38,261 bases of DNA from Rhodoferax sp. (GCF_018063565.1 NZ_JAGPBB010000035.1:1-38261), one strand, 5' to 3'. Counted from the first letter of the stretch, positions 16,710-26,019 are shown. The notes: generated by a model from the letters alone, not told the origin. Made by a program: numbers and translations.

Positions 16710-17372
16710 ATGAACTTGCACGACGTAGAAAAAGCCCGTTATCACATGATCGAGCAGCAAATCCGCCCTTGGGACGTGGCAGATGCTGCGGTGCTGGAGT
16801 TGCTGTCGACGGTCAAGCGTGAGAATTTCGTACCTGCCAGCTACAAAGCCATGGCTTTTGCCGATATGGCGATTCCGCTGGCTGCCGGTCAGGCCATGCT
16901 GGCACCGCGGCTGCAAGCGCGTTTGCTGCAAGACGCCGCCGTTCAGCCGACGGACAAGGTGTTGGAGATCGGCGCGGGTTCGGGTTTTATGACGGCGCTG
17001 CTGGCGCATCAGGCGCAGCGGGTGGTGTCGCTCGAGATCAACGCCGAGCTGGCCGACCTGGCGCGCGCCAACCTGCAGAAGGCGGGTGTTCGCAATGCCG
17101 AAGTGCGTCAGGCTGACGGCGCTGCCGGCGCTGCCGCCGACGGCCCGTTTGATGTGATCTTGTTGGGTGGCTCAGTGGCTGAAGTGCCACTGCCATTGTT
17201 GTCTCAGCTCAAGATCGGCGGGCGGCTGGTGGCCATCGTCGGCGACGAGCCCATCATGCACGCTCAGGTGATCACACGCACCAGCGAGAGCAACTTCAAG
17301 TCCGATGAAAAATGGGACGACAACGCGCCACGCCTGCTGAACTTCCCGCAGGCTTCGGCTTTCAAATTCTGA
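16710..17372 (+). CDS. pcm: Protein-L-isoaspartate O-methyltransferase family protein
   Basis: This 220-residue methyltransferase has the SAM-binding motif LEIGAGSGFMTALLA near residues 85-99 and the pre-motif region ENFVPASYKAMAFADMAIPL. The family repairs isoaspartyl residues in damaged proteins. This copy reads AAGQAMLAP where E. coli Pcm has GQTISQP, so the substrate is less sure than the fold. A textbook GGAG site lies 5 bp before the ATG. It is followed by a rhodanese and tolC in the same direction, an order I recall from other Comamonadaceae. Confidence 0.85.
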   Translation: MNLHDVEKARYHMIEQQIRPWDVADAAVLELLSTVKRENFVPASYKAMAFADMAIPLAAGQAMLAPRLQARLLQDAAVQPTDKVLEIGAGSGFMTALLAHQAQRVVSLEINAELADLARANLQKAGVRNAEVRQADGAAGAAADGPFDVILLGGSVAEVPLPLLSQLKIGGRLVAIVGDEPIMHAQVITRTSESNFKSDEKWDDNAPRLLNFPQASAFKF

Positions 17373-17373
17373 C

Positions 17374-17715
17374 ATGTTGGCCCAGATCCGACCCGCCCAA
17401 CTTGTCGACTGGCTGGAAGCAGTGCGAGAGCATGGTCAGCCCATCGTGCTGGATGTGCGCGAGCCCTACGAATTGCGCATGTCCAGTGTCAAAGCTGATG
17501 GGTTCGAGCTGATCGCTATCCCGATGAGCGTCATCCCACCACGTCTGCATGAACTCGACCCGCATCGCCCCATCGCCTGCCTTTGTCACCACGGCGGTCG
17601 CAGTATGCAGGTTGCCAACTTTCTCAAATCCCGCGGGTTTGATCATGTTGCCAACATTGCAGGGGGCATTTACGCCTGGTCCGCTGAACTTGATCCAACC
17701 GTGCCACGGTACTAA
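17374..17715 (+). CDS. Single-domain rhodanese-like sulfurtransferase
   Basis: This 113-residue cytoplasmic protein is one rhodanese domain. It has the N-terminal VLDVREPYELRMS motif at residues 25-37 and the active-site loop C71-HHGGRS. The catalytic Cys would carry a persulfide. Its ATG is 1 bp after the pcm stop, so the two are co-translated. The domain length is normal. The sulfur acceptor is unknown; a small rhodanese between pcm and tolC is a conserved neighbour in relatives as I recall them, but this is not evidence of a shared pathway. Confidence 0.92.
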   Translation: MLAQIRPAQLVDWLEAVREHGQPIVLDVREPYELRMSSVKADGFELIAIPMSVIPPRLHELDPHRPIACLCHHGGRSMQVANFLKSRGFDHVANIAGGIYAWSAELDPTVPRY

Positions 17716-17784
17716 ACCATTGCGTTAGGGAATACTTTTGCTCCTTGTCGCTTTACCCTCCTGCCATCCAAATTTCTGCCAACC

Positions 17785-19107
17785 ATGAACAACTACCGTC
17801 TACTTCCCCTTTCTGTGGTTCTGGCTACCCTTCTGGCGGAGCCGGTGGCAGCGCAAAGCCTGAGTGAACTGTACGATGCGGCGCGTCAGTTTGACAGCAC
17901 TTACCAGTCGGCCAGGCTGCAATACGACGCCAACCTTTCCAAGGCAGAGCAGGCACGTGCGGCCGTTTTACCCAGCGCCAATCTGGCACTGGGCATCAAC
18001 CGCACCCATGTGTCAAGCGATGTTGACAGCTTCGACCGTGGCAGTTTTGGCAGCCAGTCGGCCACGGTATCAGGATCGCAGCCTTTGTACCGACCTGCCA
18101 ACACCGCAACGGCCGAGCAAGGCAAAAAATTGATCACCATCGCCCAGGCGCAGCTCACGGCAGCCGAACAGGACTTGATCGTTCGGGTCAGCCAGGCGTA
18201 CTTTGATGTGTTGGCGGCCAGTGACAACCTGAACTTCATCAAGGCACAAAAGGCCGCAGTTTCCGAGCAACTGGCCTCGGCCAAGCGCAATTTCGAAGTC
18301 GGCACCTCCACCATCACCGACACCCGCGAGGCACAGGCCAAGTTTGATCTGGTACTGGCGCAGGAAATTGCGTCCGAGAACGACTTGAGGGTGAAGAAAC
18401 TCGCGCTCGACCAACTCACCGGAAAGGTCGATGCGACGCCGAAGCCCTTGAAAGTTCCCGCCACCATCGCTGCGGTCACTCCTGATGATGTGGGGCAATG
18501 GGTTACCTTGTCGCAGCAGCAGCACCCCAGCGTGCTGCAAGCCCAGCAGGCACTGGAAGTGGCGCAGCTCGAAACCCAGAAAGCCAAAGCCGGTCATTTG
18601 CCAACCCTGGATCTGACCGGAAGTTACAACATCACCCAAAACAACGGCTCATCGAGCACAACGCTGGACTATCGCAACAACGTCTTCGCCGTAGGCCTAG
18701 CCTTCAACCTGCCGCTGTTTGCCGGCTATGCCACGCAAAATCGCATCAAGGAGACGCTGTCCCTCGAAGACAAGGCGCGCACCGACCTTGAAGGTGCGCA
18801 GCGTGGTGTAGCGCAAGCCACCCGTGCCGCATTCTTTGGTGTTCGCTCAGGCTTGGGACAGGTCAAGGCACTCGAAGCGGCAGAGGCCTCCAGCCAAAGT
18901 GCGCTTGACGCCAACAAACTCGGTTACCAGGTCGGGGTGCGCATCAACATTGACGTGCTCAACTCGCAAAGTCAGCTCTTTGATACCAAAGCCAAACTCG
19001 CCAAGGCACGTTACGACGTGCTGGTGGGGACCCTCCGGCTGCGCCAAGCGAACGGCACACTTGACAGTGCCGACCTGCAGACGCTCAACGCCCTGATTGC
19101 CCAGTAA
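17785..19107 (+). CDS. tolC: TolC family outer-membrane channel
   Basis: This 440-residue protein has a signal peptide (cleavage near VAAQ, residue 24) and the duplicated TolC repeat. Each half begins with a SLSELYDAARQFDSTY-like or KALEAAEASSQSALDANK-like helix and contains a VGTSTITD or VGVRINIDVLNSQSQL turn. It forms a trimeric outer-membrane and periplasmic tunnel used by RND pumps and type I secretion. The upstream RND operon lacks its own channel, so TolC is the natural partner. Its ATG is 69 bp after the rhodanese gene. Convergent genes follow 93 bp downstream. Confidence 0.95.
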   Translation: MNNYRLLPLSVVLATLLAEPVAAQSLSELYDAARQFDSTYQSARLQYDANLSKAEQARAAVLPSANLALGINRTHVSSDVDSFDRGSFGSQSATVSGSQPLYRPANTATAEQGKKLITIAQAQLTAAEQDLIVRVSQAYFDVLAASDNLNFIKAQKAAVSEQLASAKRNFEVGTSTITDTREAQAKFDLVLAQEIASENDLRVKKLALDQLTGKVDATPKPLKVPATIAAVTPDDVGQWVTLSQQQHPSVLQAQQALEVAQLETQKAKAGHLPTLDLTGSYNITQNNGSSSTTLDYRNNVFAVGLAFNLPLFAGYATQNRIKETLSLEDKARTDLEGAQRGVAQATRAAFFGVRSGLGQVKALEAAEASSQSALDANKLGYQVGVRINIDVLNSQSQLFDTKAKLAKARYDVLVGTLRLRQANGTLDSADLQTLNALIAQ

Positions 19108-19200
19108 ATAGTCGATCCTGGGCATCACGCCGCTGGCCACCGACTTCGGACTTTAGCCGAGGCTGGTGAAATCAGCCAAAGTCGCGTTTTTTGGCAACCG

Positions 19201-19593
19201 CTATTTTTTTAACAACTTCGCGGTCGTTTCTGCAGTTTGCCTGGCAATCACCAGTGTCTTGATATCCTCATAAACCTCACGACCAAGGATGCCGCGGGTC
19301 GTCAATTGCGCCTTGCTACCAAAGGGGCGACCGGCGATGATGGTCTGCGCAACGGCGTCCGTCACACCTGGCAGAGTCTTGAGTTCGTTGATGCCAGCGC
19401 TGTTGATGTCGACCAACCTTACCTTGGCCGCAGTGACCGGTTTGGCCTCCTTTTGATTCGAATTTTTTGATACGGGCGGCGCCGAACTGGCGGCTGCCTT
19501 CGCCACGGCCTTCTGCTCTGTTGCTGCGCCTGCTGCAAAGCCAGTAAAAAGCAGGAGTGTGCAAAACGAAATTCTCAGTACTGATAGCGACAT
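19201..19593 (-). CDS. Secreted helix-hairpin-helix (ComEA-like) protein
   Basis: This 130-residue protein has a signal peptide (MSLSVLRISFCTLLLFTGFA, cleaved near residue 24). A low-complexity Ala/Lys linker follows, then a ComEA-like helix-hairpin-helix domain with VDINSAGINELKTLPGV and RGILGREVYEDIK. ComEA proteins bind DNA in the periplasm during natural transformation, but secreted HHH proteins also occur as general add-ons. It is on the same strand as the cytochrome genes and lies just past the terminator hairpins, so it may be transcribed by readthrough or on its own. I chose the ATG at 19593, which puts the signal peptide at the N-terminus; an earlier ATG at 19617 would add eight residues. 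Confidence 0.82.
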   Translation of the reverse strand: MSLSVLRISFCTLLLFTGFAAGAATEQKAVAKAAASSAPPVSKNSNQKEAKPVTAAKVRLVDINSAGINELKTLPGVTDAVAQTIIAGRPFGSKAQLTTRGILGREVYEDIKTLVIARQTAETTAKLLKK

Positions 19594-19640
19594 GGTGGCT
19601 CTCGTTGGTCGATGCATGATGTGTAGATTATCAAAGGGCA

Positions 19641-19670
19641 TTGCCTGTTCCGATCAAAATGAACAGGCAA
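19641..19670. repeat. Perfect 10-bp hairpin between the cytochrome terminator and the HHH gene
   Basis: TTGCCTGTTC and GAACAGGCAA pair around a 10-base loop. It lies downstream of the T-tract of the preceding terminator on the minus strand. The + strand side is followed by an A-run, not a T-run, so it is not a terminator for plus transcription. Confidence 0.5.
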
Positions 19671-19703
19671 AAAAATAACCCGGATGCAATGAACATTCGG
19701 GTT
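19669..19703 (-). terminator. Rho-independent terminator of the mtr operon
   Basis: On the minus strand AACCCGAATG pairs with CATCCGGGTT (9 of 10 bases, 19703-19677) around a 7-base loop, and is followed after one A by seven T (19675-19669). It lies about 55 bp past the stop of the distal decaheme gene. This is the clearest intrinsic terminator in the window. Confidence 0.85.
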
Positions 19704-19723
19704 ATGTCGGGTCTAAATCACAA

Positions 19724-19749
19724 CCGGAACACGGCAAACCGTGTCCCGG
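19724..19749 (-). repeat. Hairpin directly after the distal decaheme gene
   Basis: CCGGAACACGG and CCGTGTCCCGG pair in 10 of 11 positions around a 4-base loop, 10 bp past the stop codon. No long T-tract follows on the transcribed strand, so it may stabilise the mRNA end rather than terminate. Together with the next two hairpins it makes three in a row. Confidence 0.6.
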
Positions 19750-19758
19750 CTTCACCCG

Positions 19759-22542
19759 CTATTTGTGTGCAGCGACAACATCCTTGTCTTTGCCAACACC
19801 GTGGCAGCTTGCGCACACGCTTGCAGTTGCGTCAGAAGTGCCTGAGGCGACAGTGGAAGCAAACACGCTTCGAGCCTGATTGACCACAGCACTCTTGTAC
19901 AAACCAAAGTGGGTTGTCGCCTTGGCCGAGCTGTGGCACCCAACACAAGACGCCACATAAGGTGAGGTCACCTTGTCGGTCGTGTTATGAGTGTTCAACG
20001 CAGTCTTAGCCAGCACAGTAGTCGCGTTATTTGCGCCAATCGCTGTGTTGTAGGCCGCATCAATCGACTCATAGGTAGATGCCAAGGCATTGACCGGAAC
20101 ACCGCTGTACGTTCCTGCAACGTGACAGGTTTCACAGTTGTTGATCTTGCCCGGGAAGTCCATGCGTTTGAAGTCCAGCAGGGTAATGGCAGACGGCGTG
20201 CGGTCCCGTGCATCCATAAACGGTGCAGCGGTTTCGCGACCAGCATGAATACCGTGGATCATGTCCTTGAAGTTGTTGGTCACAACAGGCAATTTCAACG
20301 CTGCATTGGTCGCATTCTTGTCAAAGCCCCATCCGGCCAGAATCCGGTTATCCGCGGCCGTGAATGCCGTATAGGCCTTCAGAGCGGTATCGCTGATACC
20401 ACGTCCACTGGTCGCCAGACCCGGGGTGTGGCACATGACACAAACCTGTACTTGATAAACACGATTGCCGCCATGGCCTTCAAACCACTCGTGGCAATTG
20501 GAGCATTTGTCAGAGTCCACCACCTTGCGGCGTTCGGTGTCACCCGTGACGGACTTCACCACCGAGATGGCGTGACGCGCAGAGGCAGGCGAAACCTGGG
20601 TGTAGTACCCTTGCAAGCCCACCGCACGCAGCGTTGCACCGACCGGGAACTTCTTCGTGCCTGCGGCGTCGCCCTTGATGGTTGCCGTGTAATAACCGGC
20701 TGCATCAGCCGTTGCCGACATCGTACCCACGGTAGCTGCCTTGCTGGTGCTCAACAAGTCAGCCAGGGTAACGGAAATCGCCTGTGCTTGCTTGATACCT
20801 GCATTGTTGTAGTCCACAGGTGTAGCAATACCGTCCTGCGCTTGCGCATAAGCCAACAGGAAGCTAGGACCACCTGTAAAGCCAGTGAGCGAGTTCGAGA
20901 CAGTTGCGGCAGGTGCCACAAAAGTTACCGGCTTGCCATCAGCAGCGATCTTGAACACAACGGTCAGATTGTTGGTAGCGGCATCCACCGCAGCAGACTT
21001 GATGTCGTAGGTGAACGTCACCAGTCCAGCTTTGATCGTGGGATTGTGCTTGGTGATGTTCTCGGTCTGGTGATAGACCTTGATATCGGCAGGTGTATGA
21101 CAAATCGTACACGCTTGGTTGCTCAAGCCCTGACCAGGCAAGTGACCAGTCTTGGCCAGCACCGGATTTGTGCTTGCAGGTGCAGCGTTATACGCTTGTC
21201 CGTCAGCAATCGTGGAGCCCGCGCCCGTTTTCCAGTCGATACCGTCGTGGCAAGAGCCGCAAGCCAATTGACTGGGTTTGGTATTCCAGTTGTCGGCCTG
21301 AGCTGCCTTGGTGTTGTCGTGGCACTTGGCACACATCTTTTGACCACTGCCAAGGATCGAGAAGCCCTTTTGATCCAGAACTACGTTGGCCAGGTTGTAA
21401 TTTTCCTTGACCAGATCACCACCACTGTGAATCTTGTGAACCATGATCGGGAAATCGCCCAACACCTCACCGTCGGCAACTGACATGCTCGGGCTGTAGC
21501 GGTAGGACTTGATGCCCGTGGTTGCATCGGTCGTCACTGTTTCCGTCAATGCCGGGAACTTGCCGTTGGTGGACGCCACATTCGCTTTGCCAAACTTCAA
21601 CTGATCGTTGTGGCACACCACGCAGTACTGGGTGTCATTGCGGGAGCCATGCAGCGTGAGCTTTTCGTGGCACTCGTTACAAACGGTCTTGGATACGATT
21701 TCGCGCTGGAAATCTGTCGCAGAAACCGGCTTGCCATTCGCAGGGACAAAGTCATAAATGACATTGACCGGATTGGCCATGGCCACTGCGGTGACGCCAG
21801 AATTGCTGCCATCCGGGGTATTGGTGCCTGTGCCCGGTGCATTGCCAGAAACCTGAATGGTCAGGCGGTGCGTCAGGGTCGGATCATAGGTCAGATCACC
21901 CAGATCTGCTGCCACCTTTGGTGCAGCCAAGGTAGCAGAATCCACCAGCGCCTTGATGGCCTTGATGTCGCGACCAAAAGTGTAGGTATAGGTTCCATTC
22001 TTGTTGTCAACCAAGGTACCAAATTGGTCGGTGGTTGGCGTGGAAGGCACGGAGGCGACTTTGACGGTGCCATCGGCATTCAGCGTTGGCGCGGTGGTCA
22101 CAATGTAATTGACCCACTTGCTGACGTTGCCATCCTTGCCGGGGACCAACTTGGCCAGCGAGAAACGCAAGTTGGCCAGGCTGGCCAAATTGGTCGAGCT
22201 TGGCTTGTTGGTGGCGTTGAATCCAATGATGGGATTGTCCGCTGCCGTTCCGTCCGACATCGCAAAGGTTACAACAGCTGGGCTGTTAATGGCGACACCA
22301 CCGACGGTGACCTTAGGGGTCAGCGCGGCAAACTGCGCCGAAGTCAAGTTAGCCACATTGACAGGAGATGTACCTGTCGGAGGAGTCACCGAGGGAAGCG
22401 TTGGGCCGGGCGGCACCACGGCAGTATCTCCACCACCGCCACCACCGCAACCGGCGATGGCCATTGCCAACAGACCAGCCGCCGCATAGCGGGTCCAATG
22501 CGGCGATGGCCTGGGGTGAACTGACTGCACAGTAAGCTTCAT
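19759..22542 (-). CDS. Outer-membrane decaheme lipoprotein cytochrome (OmcA/MtrC family), distal copy
   Basis: This 927-residue cell-surface cytochrome would pass electrons from the MtrAB conduit to minerals or other acceptors. It has a lipobox (AIAGC, C32) followed by six Gly. Ten CXXCH hemes are split five and five: hemes 1-5 at residues about 288-482 and 6-10 at 680-914, with beta domains before each set as in MtrC. Every Cys after C32 belongs to a heme motif, so the CX8C disulfide of Shewanella MtrC is absent. The ATG at 22542 has AAGGAG. An FNR-like box lies about 100 bp upstream, so it may have its own promoter. It follows mtrB by 185 bp and is longer than the proximal copy by 124 residues. 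Confidence 0.93.
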   Translation of the reverse strand: MKLTVQSVHPRPSPHWTRYAAAGLLAMAIAGCGGGGGGDTAVVPPGPTLPSVTPPTGTSPVNVANLTSAQFAALTPKVTVGGVAINSPAVVTFAMSDGTAADNPIIGFNATNKPSSTNLASLANLRFSLAKLVPGKDGNVSKWVNYIVTTAPTLNADGTVKVASVPSTPTTDQFGTLVDNKNGTYTYTFGRDIKAIKALVDSATLAAPKVAADLGDLTYDPTLTHRLTIQVSGNAPGTGTNTPDGSNSGVTAVAMANPVNVIYDFVPANGKPVSATDFQREIVSKTVCNECHEKLTLHGSRNDTQYCVVCHNDQLKFGKANVASTNGKFPALTETVTTDATTGIKSYRYSPSMSVADGEVLGDFPIMVHKIHSGGDLVKENYNLANVVLDQKGFSILGSGQKMCAKCHDNTKAAQADNWNTKPSQLACGSCHDGIDWKTGAGSTIADGQAYNAAPASTNPVLAKTGHLPGQGLSNQACTICHTPADIKVYHQTENITKHNPTIKAGLVTFTYDIKSAAVDAATNNLTVVFKIAADGKPVTFVAPAATVSNSLTGFTGGPSFLLAYAQAQDGIATPVDYNNAGIKQAQAISVTLADLLSTSKAATVGTMSATADAAGYYTATIKGDAAGTKKFPVGATLRAVGLQGYYTQVSPASARHAISVVKSVTGDTERRKVVDSDKCSNCHEWFEGHGGNRVYQVQVCVMCHTPGLATSGRGISDTALKAYTAFTAADNRILAGWGFDKNATNAALKLPVVTNNFKDMIHGIHAGRETAAPFMDARDRTPSAITLLDFKRMDFPGKINNCETCHVAGTYSGVPVNALASTYESIDAAYNTAIGANNATTVLAKTALNTHNTTDKVTSPYVASCVGCHSSAKATTHFGLYKSAVVNQARSVFASTVASGTSDATASVCASCHGVGKDKDVVAAHK

Positions 22543-22634
22543 AAGGCTCTCCTTCGTTGTAACAAAAAGTTTTTTGATGCTAACTCAATTACCCCAAAAA
22601 TCGAAAGGGAATAGGGTCGGCAAATAAATATAGT

Positions 22635-22648
22635 TTGAGAAAAATCAA
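22635..22648. promoter_or_regulatory. FNR-like box upstream of the distal decaheme gene
   Basis: TTGAG-AAAA-ATCAA matches the FNR consensus TTGAT-N4-ATCAA in 9 of 10 defined bases. Its centre is 99 bp before the gene start. If it activates at -41.5, transcription would begin near 22600, where the minus strand offers only a weak -10 (TATTCC). Confidence 0.5.
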
Positions 22649-22727
22649 AGCCAGTTCACCGTGCGCGACTTCGCTGAACTCACCCAACTCGGATCAATCG
22701 TGCAGGCTACCCACGACAACGGTTGCA

Positions 22728-24941
22728 TCACGGCAGACGGTAGATGTAAGAAATACCAATAAAGCTGGCGGACTGAGACGGCTTATGCATCACCGTGGTG
22801 CCATCAGAATACGCAAACGGCACGCCGTTGTAGTTCCAGGCCCAGTCATTTATCTTCGTGCGTTGATGCACCAAGTCGACTCGAATGCCTGAGCGCTTGT
22901 CCAGTGCGTAATTTCCAAAGAGCTTCAGAGCGGTCTGGCGGTACACCACATCAGGTAGCCCACCCGTAGCCGCAAGCAGCGCCACACTGTCCGCCGTGGC
23001 AAACCTGTCGAGTGTTTGAGCGTAAACACTCTTCTCGTCACTGAATGTCACATTGCCACCGATTTCAAAGTTGCTGTTCACTTTGCCGGTAAAGCCAAGG
23101 CCAGCATTCAGACTGGTGTTCTCGAACGCCATCACATAACCTGCGTAACGTGATTGATTGAAACTCTGCACGCCGTGCGAAAGATAACCGTTGAAATTCC
23201 AGTTAAAGGACTCGGCGTAGGCAAAGTCGATGCCGAAGTGGTTCATCCGGGTGTCCTGCAGCCCGTAAGTGCTGGGCGACGAATAGCTATCCTTGCCACC
23301 TTCTGCAGTGAACTGCAGCGTGAGCTTTTTGGAGGCTTGCCAGTCCGCATACAGTCGCACCTTGTCACGATTTCGATCCGCCAGCATGGGCATGAACACC
23401 GCGCCAGGTAGGAAACCGTTGACAGCGTCAGCCGGGTTGACCACCTCGGTCACACCGACTCCGCTGTTGTCCCGAAGCCAGTTTGAACCGGTGCGCTTGC
23501 TGCTGGACAATGCCACGGTGCCACTGAAGTCCTCGGTCAACTGCCGGCGCAGTTCGGCGCGCAAGGTGGTTTCGTCGGTCTGCTGCCGCAGTGCGCTGAT
23601 ACCTGCTGCCGCGCTGCTGGCAGTGAACGCACCCCGATCGATCGACTCATAATTTGCCGCGACTGTGCCGCGATAGCCACCAGAGAACTGCCAGTTGGCT
23701 TCCAGCTTGCCCCGAGTCCTTTGATCAGGCAATGTGCGGTTGGTATAACGTGTGCTACCGTCAGCATTGTTGTAGTAGGCCAGCGGCGTCTGGTCGTCTT
23801 TGTCGTCATAACGCAAATCGGCTAACAAAGTCAGGTTTCGCATCGGGTGGGACGACACACCCAACCGGACCGATGTCGTAATCACTTTGCCCGCCAGGCT
23901 GGATACACCGACGGGCGCACCCGCTAGCCCATCTGCTGCAAAATTGCTGTCCTGAGTGGCATTGGCGTAAGCCAACCGGAACATTGCCCGCGTCGTGTCG
24001 GTAAACGCATAACTCCCCGCCACATCAAGTTGATGCGCCTGATTGTCAGGTGTCAATGCCACCGGTTGACTCAATAGTGCCTGCAAGCCGCTGCTGAGAC
24101 TCAACGGACTTCCCAACGGGTTGTTCAGGACACTGGGTACAGCCGGATTCAGGGTGGAGTAATCGTTGCGGTAAAACGAGCCGTAATAACCGGCGCTGAT
24201 GCTGAACTTGTCGCGCGCATAGGTCAGACGCGCCTCCATCTGACTATGATTGGCGCTAATGGGTTCTGGCAACATAAGCAGCGCCCAACCCGTGTTGAAA
24301 CCGGTGGTTGGCCCGCACGAGGCAATTGCAGAAAAACAGTTCATGCCGACACCAAACAGCCGAGAACCCTCCTTCTTTTCAGTCTTGAGCTCAATATCGA
24401 TTTGCACGTCGTTGCTCACCCGCTTGGAAAAGCCCACACCCAAGCCGGTTCGCTTGGTTTTCAGGTCAAACTCTGTGCCGGTACCCAAACCACCCGGCAA
24501 TAGCGCGACCTGAGGGTTGGTGGAACCGACACCACTCAACCCACTGTTAAAGCTGTTCGGGTCGTAGTGCACCAGTTCCGAATAGTCGACACTGGCCTTC
24601 CATTCGCCTGGGTTGCGCCACACCAGGTGCATTTCACGCGAATCCCCCAGCAGATTCTCACCCTTGAAGTCAATCCATGTGGCGGTTTCGTGCTTGCGCA
24701 GGCGGTAATCAATGTCAAGGATTCCCACCGCTTGCTGGCTACCCTCCAGCCCATAATATTGCCCAAACAGGGCACGATCAGCGCGTGTTCCATTCACCAG
24801 CCCGGCACCAACCGCGATGGTTGCCTGCACCGGTGGTGCCTCGTCGTCGCCAGCGGCCGCCGGCATGGAGACACACAATGTGCAGGCCGCCAGGGCGACC
24901 GCTGAAAGACGAAAACGAGAAGAAAAATCAGAGTGGGTCAT
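22728..24941 (-). CDS. mtrB: MtrB/PioB family outer-membrane porin
   Basis: This 737-residue protein has a signal peptide (cut near AAAG, about residue 31) and then alternating amphipathic strands typical of a large beta-barrel, with motifs such as GLGVGFSKRVSNDVQIDIELKT split over neighbouring strands. MtrB sheathes MtrA across the outer membrane. Shewanella MtrB is about 700 residues and needs an N-terminal CXXC; here the only CXXC (CTLC, residues 20-23) lies in the signal peptide, and the mature part has just two Cys near residue 205 (NCFSAIASC). The chain ends YRLP, not in an aromatic residue as most barrels do. It starts 16 bp after mtrA with a GGAGAG site. Confidence 0.9.
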   Translation of the reverse strand: MTHSDFSSRFRLSAVALAACTLCVSMPAAAGDDEAPPVQATIAVGAGLVNGTRADRALFGQYYGLEGSQQAVGILDIDYRLRKHETATWIDFKGENLLGDSREMHLVWRNPGEWKASVDYSELVHYDPNSFNSGLSGVGSTNPQVALLPGGLGTGTEFDLKTKRTGLGVGFSKRVSNDVQIDIELKTEKKEGSRLFGVGMNCFSAIASCGPTTGFNTGWALLMLPEPISANHSQMEARLTYARDKFSISAGYYGSFYRNDYSTLNPAVPSVLNNPLGSPLSLSSGLQALLSQPVALTPDNQAHQLDVAGSYAFTDTTRAMFRLAYANATQDSNFAADGLAGAPVGVSSLAGKVITTSVRLGVSSHPMRNLTLLADLRYDDKDDQTPLAYYNNADGSTRYTNRTLPDQRTRGKLEANWQFSGGYRGTVAANYESIDRGAFTASSAAAGISALRQQTDETTLRAELRRQLTEDFSGTVALSSSKRTGSNWLRDNSGVGVTEVVNPADAVNGFLPGAVFMPMLADRNRDKVRLYADWQASKKLTLQFTAEGGKDSYSSPSTYGLQDTRMNHFGIDFAYAESFNWNFNGYLSHGVQSFNQSRYAGYVMAFENTSLNAGLGFTGKVNSNFEIGGNVTFSDEKSVYAQTLDRFATADSVALLAATGGLPDVVYRQTALKLFGNYALDKRSGIRVDLVHQRTKINDWAWNYNGVPFAYSDGTTVMHKPSQSASFIGISYIYRLP

Positions 24942-24957
24942 GATGGCTCTCCGTACA

Positions 24958-26019
24958 TCAGCGCATCAATCGCTGGGGTGTCCCATTGGTGGTGGATGGG
25001 TTGTTTGACCCATGAACCTGCGTGTGGCAGTTCATGCAACTGCGTCCCTGCCACATGTTGACAACGTTTTTACCGCCCGTCACACCCGTGATGAGTGGCG
25101 AGGTCTGTCCCAGAGCCGCCAGACCATAGACTCCGGCCTGTCCGCCAAGGCCACCCACGCCACCGGCCACGTGCGGCGTATGGCATTGCTGACACAACAT
25201 GGGCGCACGCGCCTTGAGCATGCCTGGCACGGTGCTGCCGTGGGAATTGTGGCAATTGGAGCAGTCGTCTGCCACCGGCTGATGTGGGTGCACAAACGGA
25301 CCCCGCTTTTCAGCGTGACAGGTAAAACAGGTGTCTGTCATTGTGCTGCGCTTGGCCAGCTTGTCGCCCGCAGAGCCATGAACGTTGTGGCAGTCCGAAC
25401 ATGCCATCTTGCCTTCAGACACCGGATGGTGCGACGGGCGATTGACCTGATTGCGTACATCTTTATGGCAGGTATAGCAAGACTCGGTCTGATTGACGCG
25501 ACCACTCAGTACTTTGTCACGACTGGTGTGCACCTGGTGGCAAGAGTCACAGGCAATATCGGCCGACTGATGCGGGCTACCGAGCCAATAGGCGCGTTTG
25601 GCATCCCGGTCATGACACGCCAGACACACCCGGCTGCGCTCAGATGGCGGCAGCGCCGAAATTTTGCCAGGCTTCTTGCCGTAGGTGAAATCGGGCTTGG
25701 GCAGATCTTTGGCTCCCTCGGGTTTGAACGAGTGGGTGTCACTTTCACCGTGACAACTGGCGCAGGTGGGTGCACGCAAATTATCGATATCCCCCATGAC
25801 ACGACTGCTCAGTGCGGCAGCTGCTGCAGCCATGGGGGGTTTCTTTACGTCGACGGGCGCATGCAGGCTGTCGCTCATGTCGGGCAGGTCGTCCTGATCG
25901 TGACAGCTCACGCAAAGCGCAGCACCCTTCAGACTCCTGTCTGGCTCCGCTCCCCATGCCGAACCCAGCATGCCCATCAAACACAGGCCCAAAATGGCCA
26001 GCGCAAGTTTCGTCTTCAT
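24958..26019 (-). CDS. mtrA: Periplasmic decaheme cytochrome MtrA (DmsE family)
   Basis: This 353-residue protein has a signal peptide (MKTKLALAILGLCLMGMLGS, cut near residue 24) and exactly ten CXXCH motifs, from C36 to C328. Its length and heme number match MtrA (about 335 residues). MtrA forms the heme wire through the MtrB barrel and receives electrons in the periplasm. Distal His ligands recur in the spacing CHNVHGS, CHNSHGS and CHTPHVA. The gene lies directly before mtrB, the order seen in Shewanella (mtrC-mtrA-mtrB). Between hemes 9 and 10 is a Gly-rich insertion of about 45 residues. Confidence 0.95.
   Translation of the reverse strand: MKTKLALAILGLCLMGMLGSAWGAEPDRSLKGAALCVSCHDQDDLPDMSDSLHAPVDVKKPPMAAAAAALSSRVMGDIDNLRAPTCASCHGESDTHSFKPEGAKDLPKPDFTYGKKPGKISALPPSERSRVCLACHDRDAKRAYWLGSPHQSADIACDSCHQVHTSRDKVLSGRVNQTESCYTCHKDVRNQVNRPSHHPVSEGKMACSDCHNVHGSAGDKLAKRSTMTDTCFTCHAEKRGPFVHPHQPVADDCSNCHNSHGSTVPGMLKARAPMLCQQCHTPHVAGGVGGLGGQAGVYGLAALGQTSPLITGVTGGKNVVNMWQGRSCMNCHTQVHGSNNPSTTNGTPQRLMR

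Noticed and set aside
19641-19670. Terminator for tolC on the + strand
   Set aside because: It is beyond the HHH gene and followed by A rather than T on the + strand.
19987-21483. 498-codon open frame on the + strand
   Set aside because: It is antisense to the distal decaheme gene, and reverse complements of CXXCH codons create its odd Cys/His-poor sequence. The cytochrome frame has ten heme motifs and a lipobox.
22574-22588. TTGAT-GCTAA-CTCAA as a further FNR site
   Set aside because: The spacer is five bases, whereas FNR requires four.
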